A stretch of DNA of 23,379 nt, taken from contig DATGLW010000118.1 in NCBI GenBank assembly GCA_035293965.1, positions 1 through 23,379 on the forward strand, given 5' to 3'. Shown here in pieces: positions 7,118 through 13,956 of the stretch (positions are counted from its first letter, which is position 1; each line of letters starts with the position of its first letter). The notes under the pieces were generated by a model. That model searched no databases. It was given only the letters and a program-made list of their open reading frames with translations, and had not been told where the DNA came from. This DNA comes from DATGLW01 sp035293965. Its GTDB lineage: Bacteria; Actinomycetota; Acidimicrobiia; Acidimicrobiales; RAAP-2. A program made the translations under genes and the position numbers.

Positions 7118-7420
7118 GTGGACTGGCCCGACGTCGACCGCGGGTTGTTCGCCATCTCGATCGCAGCCGAGCTCGCCGGGCTGCACCCCCAGACGCTGCG
7201 GATCTACGAGCGCGAGGGGCTGATCGAACCGGCCCGGACCCCCGGGGGCACGCGCCGCTACAGTGCCCGCGACCTCGAGCGGCTTCGGGAGATCGCCGCC
7301 CTGACCGACGCCGGCCTCAATCTGGTCGGGGTGAAGCGGGTCCTCCAGCTCCAAGAAGAGACCCGCCGCCTCCAGGCGCAGGTGGACCAGCTCCGCGCGC
7401 AGCTCGAGGACGGCTCGTGA
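7118..7420 (+). CDS. hspR: HspR, MerR-family heat-shock repressor
   Basis: HspR represses heat-shock genes in actinobacteria and is released from DNA when DnaK is drawn away to unfolded protein. Residues 11-50 form the MerR winged helix, with the diagnostic 'GLHPQTLRIYEREGLIEP' and 'RTPGGTRRYS'. 'LTDAGLNLVGVKRVLQL' marks the HspR branch, and residues 73-97 look like a coiled-coil dimer helix. At 100 aa it is shorter than the 120-150 aa of dnaK-operon HspR proteins. The start is GTG with GAGGAGG (7102-7108) that overlaps the stop region of the J-domain gene, so the two are probably translated from one mRNA. The likely target is the hsp20/J divergent promoter. Confidence 0.88.
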   Translation: MDWPDVDRGLFAISIAAELAGLHPQTLRIYEREGLIEPARTPGGTRRYSARDLERLREIAALTDAGLNLVGVKRVLQLQEETRRLQAQVDQLRAQLEDGS

Positions 7421-7497
7421 GCCGCCACCCCTCGAACGGGAGCTTGCTCGCCGGTAGACTTGCCAGAGCACGCAAACCGACGATGCGGGTGGGCGCG

Positions 7498-7695
7498 ATG
7501 ACCCGATTCCGTCTGGAATTTGCAGACGACGGCAGCACCATCGACGTCCATGCGGACGATTTCGACGACGACGGCGAGCAGGTGACGCTCTACCGCTACA
7601 CCGACGCCGATGCCGATCCACTGGCCACCGGCAAGGAGATCATCGCGTCCTTCGATCGCAGCTCGCTGCTCGGGCCGCCCCGGTCGGTCGACTGA
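7498..7695 (+). CDS. Small acidic protein of unknown function
   Basis: The 65-aa product is not recognised. It begins 'MTRFRLEFADDGSTIDVHADDF' in composition terms: alternating hydrophobic residues of a beta hairpin, then a run of aspartates (DDFDDDGEQ, DADADP), and ends with a polar tail. The high acidity and strand pattern suggest a small soluble beta protein. Two in-frame ATGs exist, at 7483 and 7498; the second is preferred for its GGGTGGG upstream. A weak TCGAAC-17 bp-TAGACT pair (7432-7460) could start its own transcript after hspR. It may instead be a third gene of the heat-shock operon. Confidence 0.55.
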   Translation: MTRFRLEFADDGSTIDVHADDFDDDGEQVTLYRYTDADADPLATGKEIIASFDRSSLLGPPRSVD

Positions 7696-7772
7696 GCCTC
7701 CGCCGGCAGACCTCCTCGAGCCAGTCGCTCACCTCGGGCGCTCCTCTCGGGCGCAGAGGGCCCGTCGAGCCG

Positions 7773-8021
7773 TCAGTGCCGGTACGTGACGGAACGGGCG
7801 CGCAGGTGCGCGCGAGTGACCACCCTGTGGTGGCAGTGGGGGCACGCCGGTGCCAGGTTGGACGGCGATCGCAACGCCAGGTGGCCGCACCGTTTGCAGG
7901 GTACGACGGCGACGGCCCCGAGCACGCCGAGCACGCCGAGCACGCCGAGCCAGAGGATGGACGCCGCGATGAGGGCTGACACCGCCGAGAGCACGATCCC
8001 CAGCACGTCGAATGCTGCCAT
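7773..8021 (-). CDS. Small membrane protein with C-terminal zinc ribbon
   Basis: This is an 82-aa protein of unknown function. Residues about 3-40 are strongly hydrophobic and would make one long or two short membrane helices. The C-terminal half holds two metal-binding knuckles, 'CKRCGH' and 'CPHCHH', typical of a zinc ribbon, then a basic tail. The helix contains three LGV repeats coded by a 9-bp tandem repeat (7918-7944). The ATG at 8021 is used because AGG lies six bases before it; an in-frame GTG at 8033 is an alternative. The gene is divergent from a MarR regulator, with two short palindromes between them, which suggests joint control. Confidence 0.6.
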   Translation of the reverse strand: MAAFDVLGIVLSAVSALIAASILWLGVLGVLGVLGAVAVVPCKRCGHLALRSPSNLAPACPHCHHRVVTRAHLRARSVTYRH

Positions 8022-8109
8022 GACGCACCTCACTTCCTCCCTCGGAACGAGCGCGCACCGCGTGCAACGCCGTCCCAGGACGCCTTCTCGGATCTTGCCG
8101 ACGCCCTCT

Positions 8110-8138
8110 ATCGTACCACGATCTTCTTCTGTCGACAG
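8110..8138. promoter_or_regulatory. Two palindromes between the zinc-ribbon and MarR genes
   Basis: ATCGT-ACC-ACGAT (8110-8122) is a perfect 5-bp dyad, and CTGTCGACAG (8129-8138) is a perfect 10-bp palindrome. Both lie in the divergent gap, about 50-75 bp before the MarR start. They are plausible operator sites for the MarR protein, which usually binds near its own promoter. This is inferred from position and symmetry only. Confidence 0.4.
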
Positions 8139-8184
8139 CAGGAGCAGCTGAACGGCGGAGGCCGCGATTTGGCAGGATGGTGCG

Positions 8185-8676
8185 GTGGCTCGGGCACTGG
8201 GCGACGAGGACTACCGCCGGCTGCTGGCCCTGCGCACCGGCCTCCGACGGTTCCTGCGGTGGAGCGAGGAGCAGGCTCAGGCCGCCGGCCTCGGTCCGGC
8301 GCAGCACCAGCTGTTGCTCGCCGTTCGCGGCCACGACGATCCGCGCGGGCCGACCATCGGCGACGTTGCGGGGTACCTGCTCCTCCGGCACCACAGCGCG
8401 GTCGAGCTCGCCCAGCGAGCCGAGGCAGCCGGCCTTCTCGAGCGCGTGGAGGACGCCGCCGACCGGCGCGTGGTCCGCCTGCGGATCACGCCCAAGGGGA
8501 ACGCGGCGCTGCGCAAGCTTTCCGCGCTCCACCTGGAGGAGATCGACCGCCTGGCTGACGACCTCCGCCCGTTGTGGTGGGGCCTCGACGACCACCGCAA
8601 CGAACCCGGCCCGAAGCGCGACGAACCCGCCGCGCCGAGGCGGCCGCCCGGGCCCGCAGGCCCGGCGACAGCCTAG
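8185..8676 (+). CDS. MarR-family transcriptional regulator
   Basis: This dimeric winged-helix regulator usually responds to phenolic ligands or oxidants. The winged helix spans about residues 35-105: 'TIGDVAGYLLLRHHSAVELAQRAEAAGLLERVEDAADRRVVRLRIT' in composition contains the recognition helix, then the DxRxxxLxLT-like wing (DRRVVRLRITPKG). Flanking helices would form the dimer interface. The C-terminus is extended and rich in proline and arginine (last 25 residues). At 163 aa it is normal in length. The start is GTG; the ribosome site is weak (GGATGG). A reading in another frame from the ATG at 8177 is a shadow. Targets are unknown; the divergent membrane zinc-ribbon gene is the nearest candidate. 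Confidence 0.82.
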   Translation: MARALGDEDYRRLLALRTGLRRFLRWSEEQAQAAGLGPAQHQLLLAVRGHDDPRGPTIGDVAGYLLLRHHSAVELAQRAEAAGLLERVEDAADRRVVRLRITPKGNAALRKLSALHLEEIDRLADDLRPLWWGLDDHRNEPGPKRDEPAAPRRPPGPAGPATA

Positions 8677-8705
8677 GGTGCACCCCGCCACGCACCCACA
8701 CCAGC

Positions 8706-8724
8706 AAGCGGGGTCCCCCCGCTT
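8706..8724. terminator. Hairpin after the MarR gene
   Basis: A perfect 8-bp stem, AAGCGGGG (8706-8713) with CCCCGCTT (8717-8724), has a TCC loop and lies 30 bp after the MarR stop and before tRNA-Val. It has no T-run. It could insulate the tRNA from read-through. Confidence 0.45.
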
Positions 8725-8762
8725 CGAGGGGTCCGGACCTCGGGTGGTAGCCTTTTGAAGCG

Positions 8763-8835
8763 GGGCCGTTGGCGCAGCTGGTAGCGCACTTGCATGACGC
8801 GCAAGGGGTCAGAGGTTCGAGTCCTCTACGGCCCA
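8763..8835 (+). tRNA. tRNA-Val(GAC)
   Basis: All four arms pair perfectly: acceptor GGGCCGT/ACGGCCC, D stem GCGC/GCGC, anticodon stem CTTGC/GCAAG and T stem AGAGG/CCTCT with loop TTCGAGT. The anticodon GAC is at 8796-8798, with the expected T at position 33, and reads GUC/GUU valine codons. It is 73 nt long and CCA is not encoded. The anticodon loop ATGACGC has G at position 37, and the nearby letters CAT could mislead an eye search toward Met. Confidence 0.93.
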
Positions 8836-8968
8836 CGCATCGTCTTGGAGAAGGCCAGGACCAGCCGCCGAGGCGACGACGCAACCCGCGTACGGACAGG
8901 CGAGGATCTCCCCGAGGTCCCCTCCATCGGCTCCTCGGCGGTGCGCGACCCTTCGGAGGAGCATCAGG

Positions 8969-10630
8969 TCAGGGCCGACCGCGGCGCTGGCCTCGTCGGC
9001 GGTGCTCGAGGCGCCGGCGGATGAGCTCCCGCCGCTCCTGCAGCTCGCGATGGGTCAGGTGCTCGACGCCTTCGGGGAGCCCGAAGGAGGCGCGGATCCC
9101 CGAAAGCTCCACCGCAGGCAACGTGCCTTCGGCCAGCCCCAAATCGCGGGCGATGCGCTCCCCGTGGCGGACCTGGAAGTGGGTGAAGATCTTCACGACC
9201 TCCGCGAGGACGTCTACGTTCGGCGCCATCGTGGCCATGGCGCCGTCTAGGAACAGCATGTCCTTCACGAAGAGCATGAGCTCTTTCGGCATCCGCGCGC
9301 CGTAGTCGAGGAGCAACTTGGTCATCTCGCGAATCGCCGCCGTCAGCTCCTCCGCGCTCAAGGTCGTGGGGTCGACGGCAGGCCGGTCGAGCCCGAGGTC
9401 GCGGATCACCGCATCGATGTCGACGTCAGGGGGAAGCGCCCCGAGGTCGCGCATGGCGGCCACCTGGGCTGGGACGTCGTTGGCCGCACTCGCCACGACG
9501 AGGCGCAGGAAAGCGAGTCGCCTGGCGCCTTCGAGGCGGCCGGTGATCCCGAAGTCGAGCAGGGCCACCCTCCCGTCGGGTCGTACGAGGAGGTTCCCGC
9601 CGTGCAGGTCCCCGTGGAACACGCCGAAGAGGACTGCTCCTTCGAGGAAGGCGACCAGCGCGCCCAGAAGGACGGCCTCGGTGTCGATGCCCGCCGCACG
9701 CATCGTCGGGGCGTCTCCCCATGCGTAGCCGTCGAAGCGCTCCATCACCAGCACCCGTCGCGTGACGAGCTCAGGGTGGGGTCGGGGAACCACCAGCCCG
9801 TGCTGGCCGGTCTCCACCAGCACGCGCGCCACGTCCAGCATGTTCTGAGCCTCGAGCCGGAAGTCCAGCTCTTCGGTGATCGTCTCGGCGAAGACGTCCA
9901 CGAGCGCCGGCGGGTTGGCCAGGGCGGCGACAGGTATTCGCCCGACCAGCAGCGGCGCGAGCCAGCTCATGACGGCCAGGTCGCGCCGCACCAACGCCCC
10001 GACCTGGGGGCGCTGGACCTTCACCACGACCTCCTCGCCGCTGCAGAGGCGCGCCGAGTGCACCTGGGCGATGGAGGCGGCGGCGACGGGCACGCGGTCG
10101 AACCGGGCGAAGAGCTCGGGGACCGGCCTGCCGAGGTCCTCTTCGACCGTTCGTCTGACGACGTCGAAGCTCTCTGCGGGCACCTGGTCGCGGCAGAAGC
10201 GGAACTCGGCGACCAGCTCCTCGGGGAACACCCCCTCGCCCGACGACAGGATCTGCCCGAGCTTGATGTAGGTCGGGCCGAGAGCCTCGAACGCCCGCCG
10301 CAGCCGGCGGGACAAGCCGGCGCGCGACCTCGACCGGCCGCGGCGGCGGTCGAAGGCGTACCAGCCGGCGACCGCCCCACCCAGCAGCGCACCCACCCGC
10401 AGCACCCTGACGCCGGGAGGAAGACGGCGTCTGCGCGTCAGCGCGGGCACCTCCGCCCGCGTGCGCGCACGCAACTCGTCGATCCCTGCCCGCCAGGCGA
10501 GCGCGTCCGGGTCGACGGACCACGGCGGCTCTTCGGAGAACGCGCCCACCGCGAGGTCCGCGGGCTCCCCTCCGGCGGCGCCCAGAGGCTCCCCGGAATG
10601 GTGGGTTCGGTGGTCAGGGCGGGGACCCAT
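8969..10630 (-). CDS. UbiB/ABC1/AarF atypical kinase-like protein
   Basis: Members of this family have a protein-kinase-like fold and act, often with ATPase activity, in quinone or isoprenoid lipid metabolism. Signature features are present: the KxGQ motif (YIKLGQILSS, K123-Q126), the alanine-rich loop that replaces the kinase P-loop (A183-AAS), the ATP lysine in VVKVQRP (K204), the EELDF motif (253-257), the catalytic HGDLHGGN (339-346) and DFG (359-361). A short hydrophobic stretch at about 75-91 precedes the kinase region. At 553 aa it is in the usual range. The N-terminal 60 residues are poorly conserved in style and the ATG at 10630 lacks a clear ribosome site, so a later GTG start is possible. 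The role in this organism, which probably uses menaquinone, is not known. Confidence 0.88.
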   Translation of the reverse strand: MGPRPDHRTHHSGEPLGAAGGEPADLAVGAFSEEPPWSVDPDALAWRAGIDELRARTRAEVPALTRRRRLPPGVRVLRVGALLGGAVAGWYAFDRRRGRSRSRAGLSRRLRRAFEALGPTYIKLGQILSSGEGVFPEELVAEFRFCRDQVPAESFDVVRRTVEEDLGRPVPELFARFDRVPVAAASIAQVHSARLCSGEEVVVKVQRPQVGALVRRDLAVMSWLAPLLVGRIPVAALANPPALVDVFAETITEELDFRLEAQNMLDVARVLVETGQHGLVVPRPHPELVTRRVLVMERFDGYAWGDAPTMRAAGIDTEAVLLGALVAFLEGAVLFGVFHGDLHGGNLLVRPDGRVALLDFGITGRLEGARRLAFLRLVVASAANDVPAQVAAMRDLGALPPDVDIDAVIRDLGLDRPAVDPTTLSAEELTAAIREMTKLLLDYGARMPKELMLFVKDMLFLDGAMATMAPNVDVLAEVVKIFTHFQVRHGERIARDLGLAEGTLPAVELSGIRASFGLPEGVEHLTHRELQERRELIRRRLEHRRRGQRRGRP

Positions 10631-10719
10631 CGATCAGCAGGCTCGCTCTCCGGCAACAGTCGTCGGTCGGCACAGGCCTCGAGGATCGCCTGCGGCGCGT
10701 GGGGCGAGACCGGCAACCT

Positions 10720-10731
10720 TGATCGCGATCA
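10720..10731. promoter_or_regulatory. 12-bp perfect palindrome upstream of the UbiB-like gene
   Basis: TGATCGCGATCA lies in the 249-bp gap between the SDR stop and the UbiB-like start, both genes being on the minus strand. It could be an operator for the downstream gene. I saw no firm promoter boxes in this gap. Confidence 0.25.
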
Positions 10732-10879
10732 CCGCGGTTCCGGAGCTGACGTTTCGGCGCCGCCGGAGCCAGCGCCCAGGGCGAGCACGCGCATCGCAGT
10801 CTCCGATCCAGGGTCGGCGCACGAGCCGCCCTCCCGTCCGCTTCATACCATGGGGTGCCGTTGGATACGCCAGCAACCG

Positions 10880-11617
10880 TCACGAGATGCCGGCGCCGCC
10901 GTCGACGCGGAGCAGCTGACCGGTGACCCACGCTGCGCCAGGGCTGCAGAGGTAGGCCATGGCGTTGTAGAGGTCGCGGCTGGTGCCGAGCCGCTTCACC
11001 GCGTTCCCGGCGACGACCAGGTCGGCGTTCGGCAGGGCGCTGCGCGCCGACTCGAAGGCGGAGATACCCGGCGCGATGCAATTCACGGTGATGCCCAGGT
11101 CGCCAACCTCACGAGCCATGCCCCTCGTCATGTGCTCCACGGCGTTCTTCGTGAGACCGTACGGATTGCCGCCAGCGCGCGAGGCCATCGACGAGATGTT
11201 GATGACCCGGCCGAAACCGTGCTCGGCCATCAGCGGAACTGCCTCCTGGTAGCAGTGCAGGCTCCCGGTGACGTTCACCGCCCACGCGGCCTCCCAGACC
11301 TCGTCCGGGCAGTGGAGCAGGCCGACCTCGTTCATTCCCCGCCACAGACCTGCGTTGTTGATCAGCACATCGAGTCGACCGAACTCCCTCTTGGTGCGAT
11401 CCATCAGGGCGATGACGCTGGCCCGGTCGGTGACGTCGACCTCCACGCCGATGCAGCGCGGCCCGGCGGCCGACGCCTCGTCGACCGCATCCGCAGTCGC
11501 CTGTACGTCGGCCAGCACGACGTGGGCGCCATCCTGGGCGAAGTAGCGGGCGTAGTCACGGCCCAGCCCCCGGGCTGCGCCCGTCACGATCACCACCGCG
11601 CCGTCGAAGATGCTCAT
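10880..11617 (-). CDS. SDR-family NAD(P)-dependent oxidoreductase
   Basis: This is a classical short-chain dehydrogenase/reductase acting on an alcohol or ketone that cannot be identified. The cofactor motif TGAARGLG is at residues 12-19, NNAG at 87-90, and the active site at S142/S143, Y153 and K157 (YGLTK). Asp37 at the end of the second strand favours NAD over NADP. The 245-aa length is standard. The ATG at 11617 is chosen because GGAGGG lies eight bases upstream and the protein then starts at the Rossmann fold; the longer frame up to 11776 has no family resemblance. The closing 'VTGQLLRVDGGAGIS' is the usual SDR end. The upstream divergent neighbour is the 130-aa unknown gene. Confidence 0.9.
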   Translation of the reverse strand: MSIFDGAVVIVTGAARGLGRDYARYFAQDGAHVVLADVQATADAVDEASAAGPRCIGVEVDVTDRASVIALMDRTKREFGRLDVLINNAGLWRGMNEVGLLHCPDEVWEAAWAVNVTGSLHCYQEAVPLMAEHGFGRVINISSMASRAGGNPYGLTKNAVEHMTRGMAREVGDLGITVNCIAPGISAFESARSALPNADLVVAGNAVKRLGTSRDLYNAMAYLCSPGAAWVTGQLLRVDGGAGIS

Positions 11618-11839
11618 GTCAGTCGCCCTCCGCGATCGTAGCGAGCTGGCGGCCGAGGAAGTCGCGTGATGCTCGGGGCGAGACAAGACCCTTCCGGCAG
11701 CTCGGGATGGTGACCTCTCGAGCGCCGCTGGCCACCCCTCGTCGAGGTCCCGACAACCCTTCGGGTCCTGGGTCATCTAGCGTGCGCGTCCGTCGACAGC
11801 TGTTTGCCGACAGATCGTTCACCGCCCCGAGGAGGCACG

Positions 11840-12232
11840 ATGGCCCTTGGTGACAAGTCGCTGCGGTTTCAGGGAAAAGGGGCGGACCTGGGCGTCCTCC
11901 AGCAGAGGATAGAGGAGTACCTCGAGTCCGAAGGATTCTCGGTGCAGGCCTCGCCTCCGGGCGAGCAGGGAACGGTGCTGCAGGCAAAGAAGGGTGGGTT
12001 CCTCCGAGGGATCGTCGATGCCGACCGGGCGCTCACGGTTCTGGTCTCGGGCGAGCCCGACGACTTCACCGTCCGCGTGGGGATCGGCAAGTGGCTGCAG
12101 CACCTCGGGGTGGCGGCAGTGGAGACCCTGCTCATCTCGGACCTGTTCCTCGTGATCGACGTCGCCGAGACGGCATGGAATTTCGAGGTCGAGGACAAGC
12201 TCATGAGGCAGATCGAGTCGTTCGTCAGCTGA
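11840..12232 (+). CDS. Conserved-looking protein of unknown function, 130 aa
   Basis: I do not recognise this protein with confidence. It starts 'MALGDKSLRFQGKGADLGVL' and has an N-terminal strand-helix unit ending in LESEGFSVQ. Two or three strands follow (TVLQAKKGG, RALTVLVSGEPDDFTVRVGIGKW), then a hydrophobic segment (AVETLLISDLFLVIDVAETAW) and a terminal amphipathic helix (EVEDKLMRQIESFVS). The pattern suggests a small alpha/beta domain with a membrane-near or buried helix. The ATG at 11840 has GAGGAGG five bases before it, so translation should be strong. It is divergent from the SDR gene and is followed by two strong hairpins before the cupin gene. Confidence 0.7.
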   Translation: MALGDKSLRFQGKGADLGVLQQRIEEYLESEGFSVQASPPGEQGTVLQAKKGGFLRGIVDADRALTVLVSGEPDDFTVRVGIGKWLQHLGVAAVETLLISDLFLVIDVAETAWNFEVEDKLMRQIESFVS

Positions 12233-12307
12233 ACCCCGAGCGTCTGCTGAACCGCAAGGCTGAAGCGGGGGGATGGTCATCACGGCCAGCGAGACCGTCG
12301 GCGTGCG

Positions 12308-12356
12308 GGCTGCCTGGCTTGGCAGCCACCGGCCCGCCACCCGCGGGTGGCGGGCC
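12308..12356. terminator. Two adjacent strong hairpins
   Basis: Hairpin 1 is GGCTGCC (12308-12314) with GGCAGCC (12321-12327) around a 6-nt loop. Hairpin 2 (12331-12356) is a perfect 26-bp palindrome with arms beginning GGCCCGCCACCC. They lie 76 bp after the stop of the unknown 130-aa gene and end 59 bp before the cupin start, so a terminator role is likely. A TATGCT box (12368-12373) just after could start the cupin transcript. Confidence 0.55.
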
Positions 12357-12415
12357 CGAGAATCCGGTATGCTGGCCTGCGGTCGAGATCGCGACCCCAC
12401 GCGAGGACGGGCACC

Positions 12416-12865
12416 ATGACCATGGTTCACGCCGACGAGCCCGGTCGGTGGTTGCTGGTCGGGAGGCCCGAAGGCGCGACCCGCATCTGGATCATGAGGA
12501 TGCAGCTCTCGAGGGGCATGTCGATCGGGCTCCATCGTCACGGGGGGGACGAGATCTTCCGCGTCATGAGCGGCGTGGTTCGCTTCACCGTCGACGGCAA
12601 GAAGACCGAGGTCGGAGAAGGGACGATCGCGGTGTTGTCCCCCAACACCGAGCACGGGCTGATCGCAGTGAGCGACTCGCTCATGGAGACGGTCGGCGAG
12701 CTGGAGATGGGTGAGTGGGTGACGGTCATCGACCCTGACGGCAGCCGGCGCCAGGTCGAGGTCCGCTCCTCGATCTTGCCGTGGCACCGCCCACCCGTGG
12801 ACGGAGAAGGGGTCGACCTGCGGGCGATGGACGCGATGATGGAGACGACGCGTCACCTGTTGTGA
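12416..12865 (+). CDS. Cupin-domain protein
   Basis: This is a single-domain cupin, 149 aa, expected to bind a metal in a small beta-barrel. Cupin motif 1 is visible as 'SIGLHRHGGDEIFRVMSGVVRF' in composition (G-x-HxH-x4-E-x6-G), giving two histidines and a glutamate, and motif 2 as 'LSPNTEHGL' with the third histidine. The C-terminal 50 residues contain 'DGSRRQVEVRSSILPWHRPP', outside the barrel. The ATG at 12416 follows GAGGACGGG; an ATG two codons later is also possible. Whether it is an enzyme, a sugar isomerase-like protein or a sensor cannot be told. A Bcp peroxiredoxin follows in the same direction 68 bp on. Confidence 0.8.
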   Translation: MTMVHADEPGRWLLVGRPEGATRIWIMRMQLSRGMSIGLHRHGGDEIFRVMSGVVRFTVDGKKTEVGEGTIAVLSPNTEHGLIAVSDSLMETVGELEMGEWVTVIDPDGSRRQVEVRSSILPWHRPPVDGEGVDLRAMDAMMETTRHLL

Positions 12866-12933
12866 CGCCGTTCTGCGCGGCGCAGAGCTCTCAGGCCAGC
12901 CAGAGCCTCGCCCCGACATAGCAAGGAGGGACC

Positions 12934-13392
12934 ATGGTGAGAGTCGGTGAACACGCCCCCGAGTTCACGCTCCTCGACCAGCACGGAGAGCCGGTCAGCC
13001 TGTCGGGACTGCGCGGGCGGAAGGCGCTCGTGTACTTCTACCCCAAGGCTGACACCCCGGGGTGCACCGCCCAGTCGTGCGGCCTGCGGGACATCGCCGA
13101 CCAGGTCGGCGACACGGCCATCATCGGGATCAGCCCGGATGTCCCCGAAGACCAGCTCAGGTTCGACGAGAAGTACCACCTCGGCTTCCCCCTCCTGGCT
13201 GACACCGACCATCGGGTCGCCGACACGTACGACGTCTGGGGCGAGGTCGAGCTGGCCGACGGGAGGACGTTCACCGGCGTCAAGCGTTCGGCCTTCCTGA
13301 TCGACGAGGAGGGGCGGGTGGTCGAAGCCTGGTACAACATCACGCCGGCGGACACGCCCCGGAACCTGCTGACGGCCCTCGGCCGAGCGTGA
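12934..13392 (+). CDS. bcp: Peroxiredoxin, Bcp/PrxQ type
   Basis: This is a thiol peroxidase that reduces hydrogen peroxide and organic hydroperoxides in the cytosol, with reducing power from thioredoxin. The peroxidatic cysteine is C44 in TPGCTAQSC and the resolving cysteine C49 is five residues on, the PrxQ spacing that allows an intramolecular disulfide. The 'VYFYPKADTPGCT' strand and 'RSAFLIDEEGRV' are family hallmarks. At 152 aa it is full length. The ATG at 12934 is preceded by AAGGAGGG. It lies downstream of the cupin gene and may be co-transcribed with it. Confidence 0.95.
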   Translation: MVRVGEHAPEFTLLDQHGEPVSLSGLRGRKALVYFYPKADTPGCTAQSCGLRDIADQVGDTAIIGISPDVPEDQLRFDEKYHLGFPLLADTDHRVADTYDVWGEVELADGRTFTGVKRSAFLIDEEGRVVEAWYNITPADTPRNLLTALGRA

Positions 13393-13395
13393 CCA

Positions 13396-13836
13396 TCACG
13401 AGGGGAGGGGCTCCAGCACCACGACGGGGATCTGGCGGTACGGCGCCGCGCGGTCCTGGTAGCCGTAGAGTCCGGGGATCACCTCGTTCATCCTGGCGAA
13501 CAGGACATCTCGCTCGGGGCCGTTGGGAACCGTGGTCGCCCTCGCCCGGAACATCCTGCCGCGGTGCTCGACGGTGACCTCCGGATGGGCGAGGATATTG
13601 CGGTACCACTGCGGGTTGGTCGGCAGCCCGCCCATCGAGCCGGCGATCACCAGGCGATCTCCGTCCTCTTGGACGCACACAGGAGTCGTGTGAGGCTTCC
13701 CGCTGCGGTTCCCGATGGTGGTCAGCAGCAGCAGCGCAGAGAGGCCCTCACCCGTACCGCCCGTGGCGCGATAGCGGGCGATCACGTCTCTGTTCCTCTC
13801 CCTTATGTCCGTGGGGCGCGAAGCATCGTCGGTCAT
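13396..13836 (-). CDS. Nitroreductase-family, deazaflavin (F420)-dependent oxidoreductase
   Basis: This is a Ddn/FDOR-type protein expected to bind coenzyme F420 and reduce quinones or unsaturated compounds. Family features are 'LLLTTIGNRSGKPHTTPV' (strand-turn binding the cofactor phosphate), 'GSMGGLPTNPQWYRNILAHPEVTVE' and the C-terminal 'RQIPVVVLEPL'. At 146 aa it has the usual size. The ATG at 13836 is used because the frame above it loses all family resemblance. There is no ribosome site, but a -10-like TGTAAT lies only six bases upstream (13848-13843), so the mRNA is probably leaderless. The substrate is unknown. Confidence 0.9.
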   Translation of the reverse strand: MTDDASRPTDIRERNRDVIARYRATGGTGEGLSALLLLTTIGNRSGKPHTTPVCVQEDGDRLVIAGSMGGLPTNPQWYRNILAHPEVTVEHRGRMFRARATTVPNGPERDVLFARMNEVIPGLYGYQDRAAPYRQIPVVVLEPLPS

Positions 13837-13956
13837 GGCACCATTACAGCACCGGGACCGCACCGGGAGAGCACGGTGACCCGCCCCCAGCCGGTTCGGG
13901 GAGCGTACCGAACTGCCGGAGGATCCGACCTGCCAGATGACCCAGGAGGCCTGGAC

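Noticed and set aside
8763..8835. Reading this tRNA as Met(CAT) or Ala(TGC)
   Set aside because: Full arm pairing puts GAC at positions 34-36 with T at 33; the other readings break the anticodon stem.
9602..11641. Very long plus-strand open frame (679 codons) opposite the UbiB-like and SDR genes
   Set aside because: GC-rich DNA keeps antisense frames open; the translation has no fold-like pattern, while the minus-strand frames carry complete family motifs.
11619..11987. Minus-strand frame ending just before the SDR start
   Set aside because: It overlaps the well-supported 130-aa gene, has no ribosome site or family pattern, and the apparent stop-start contact is chance.
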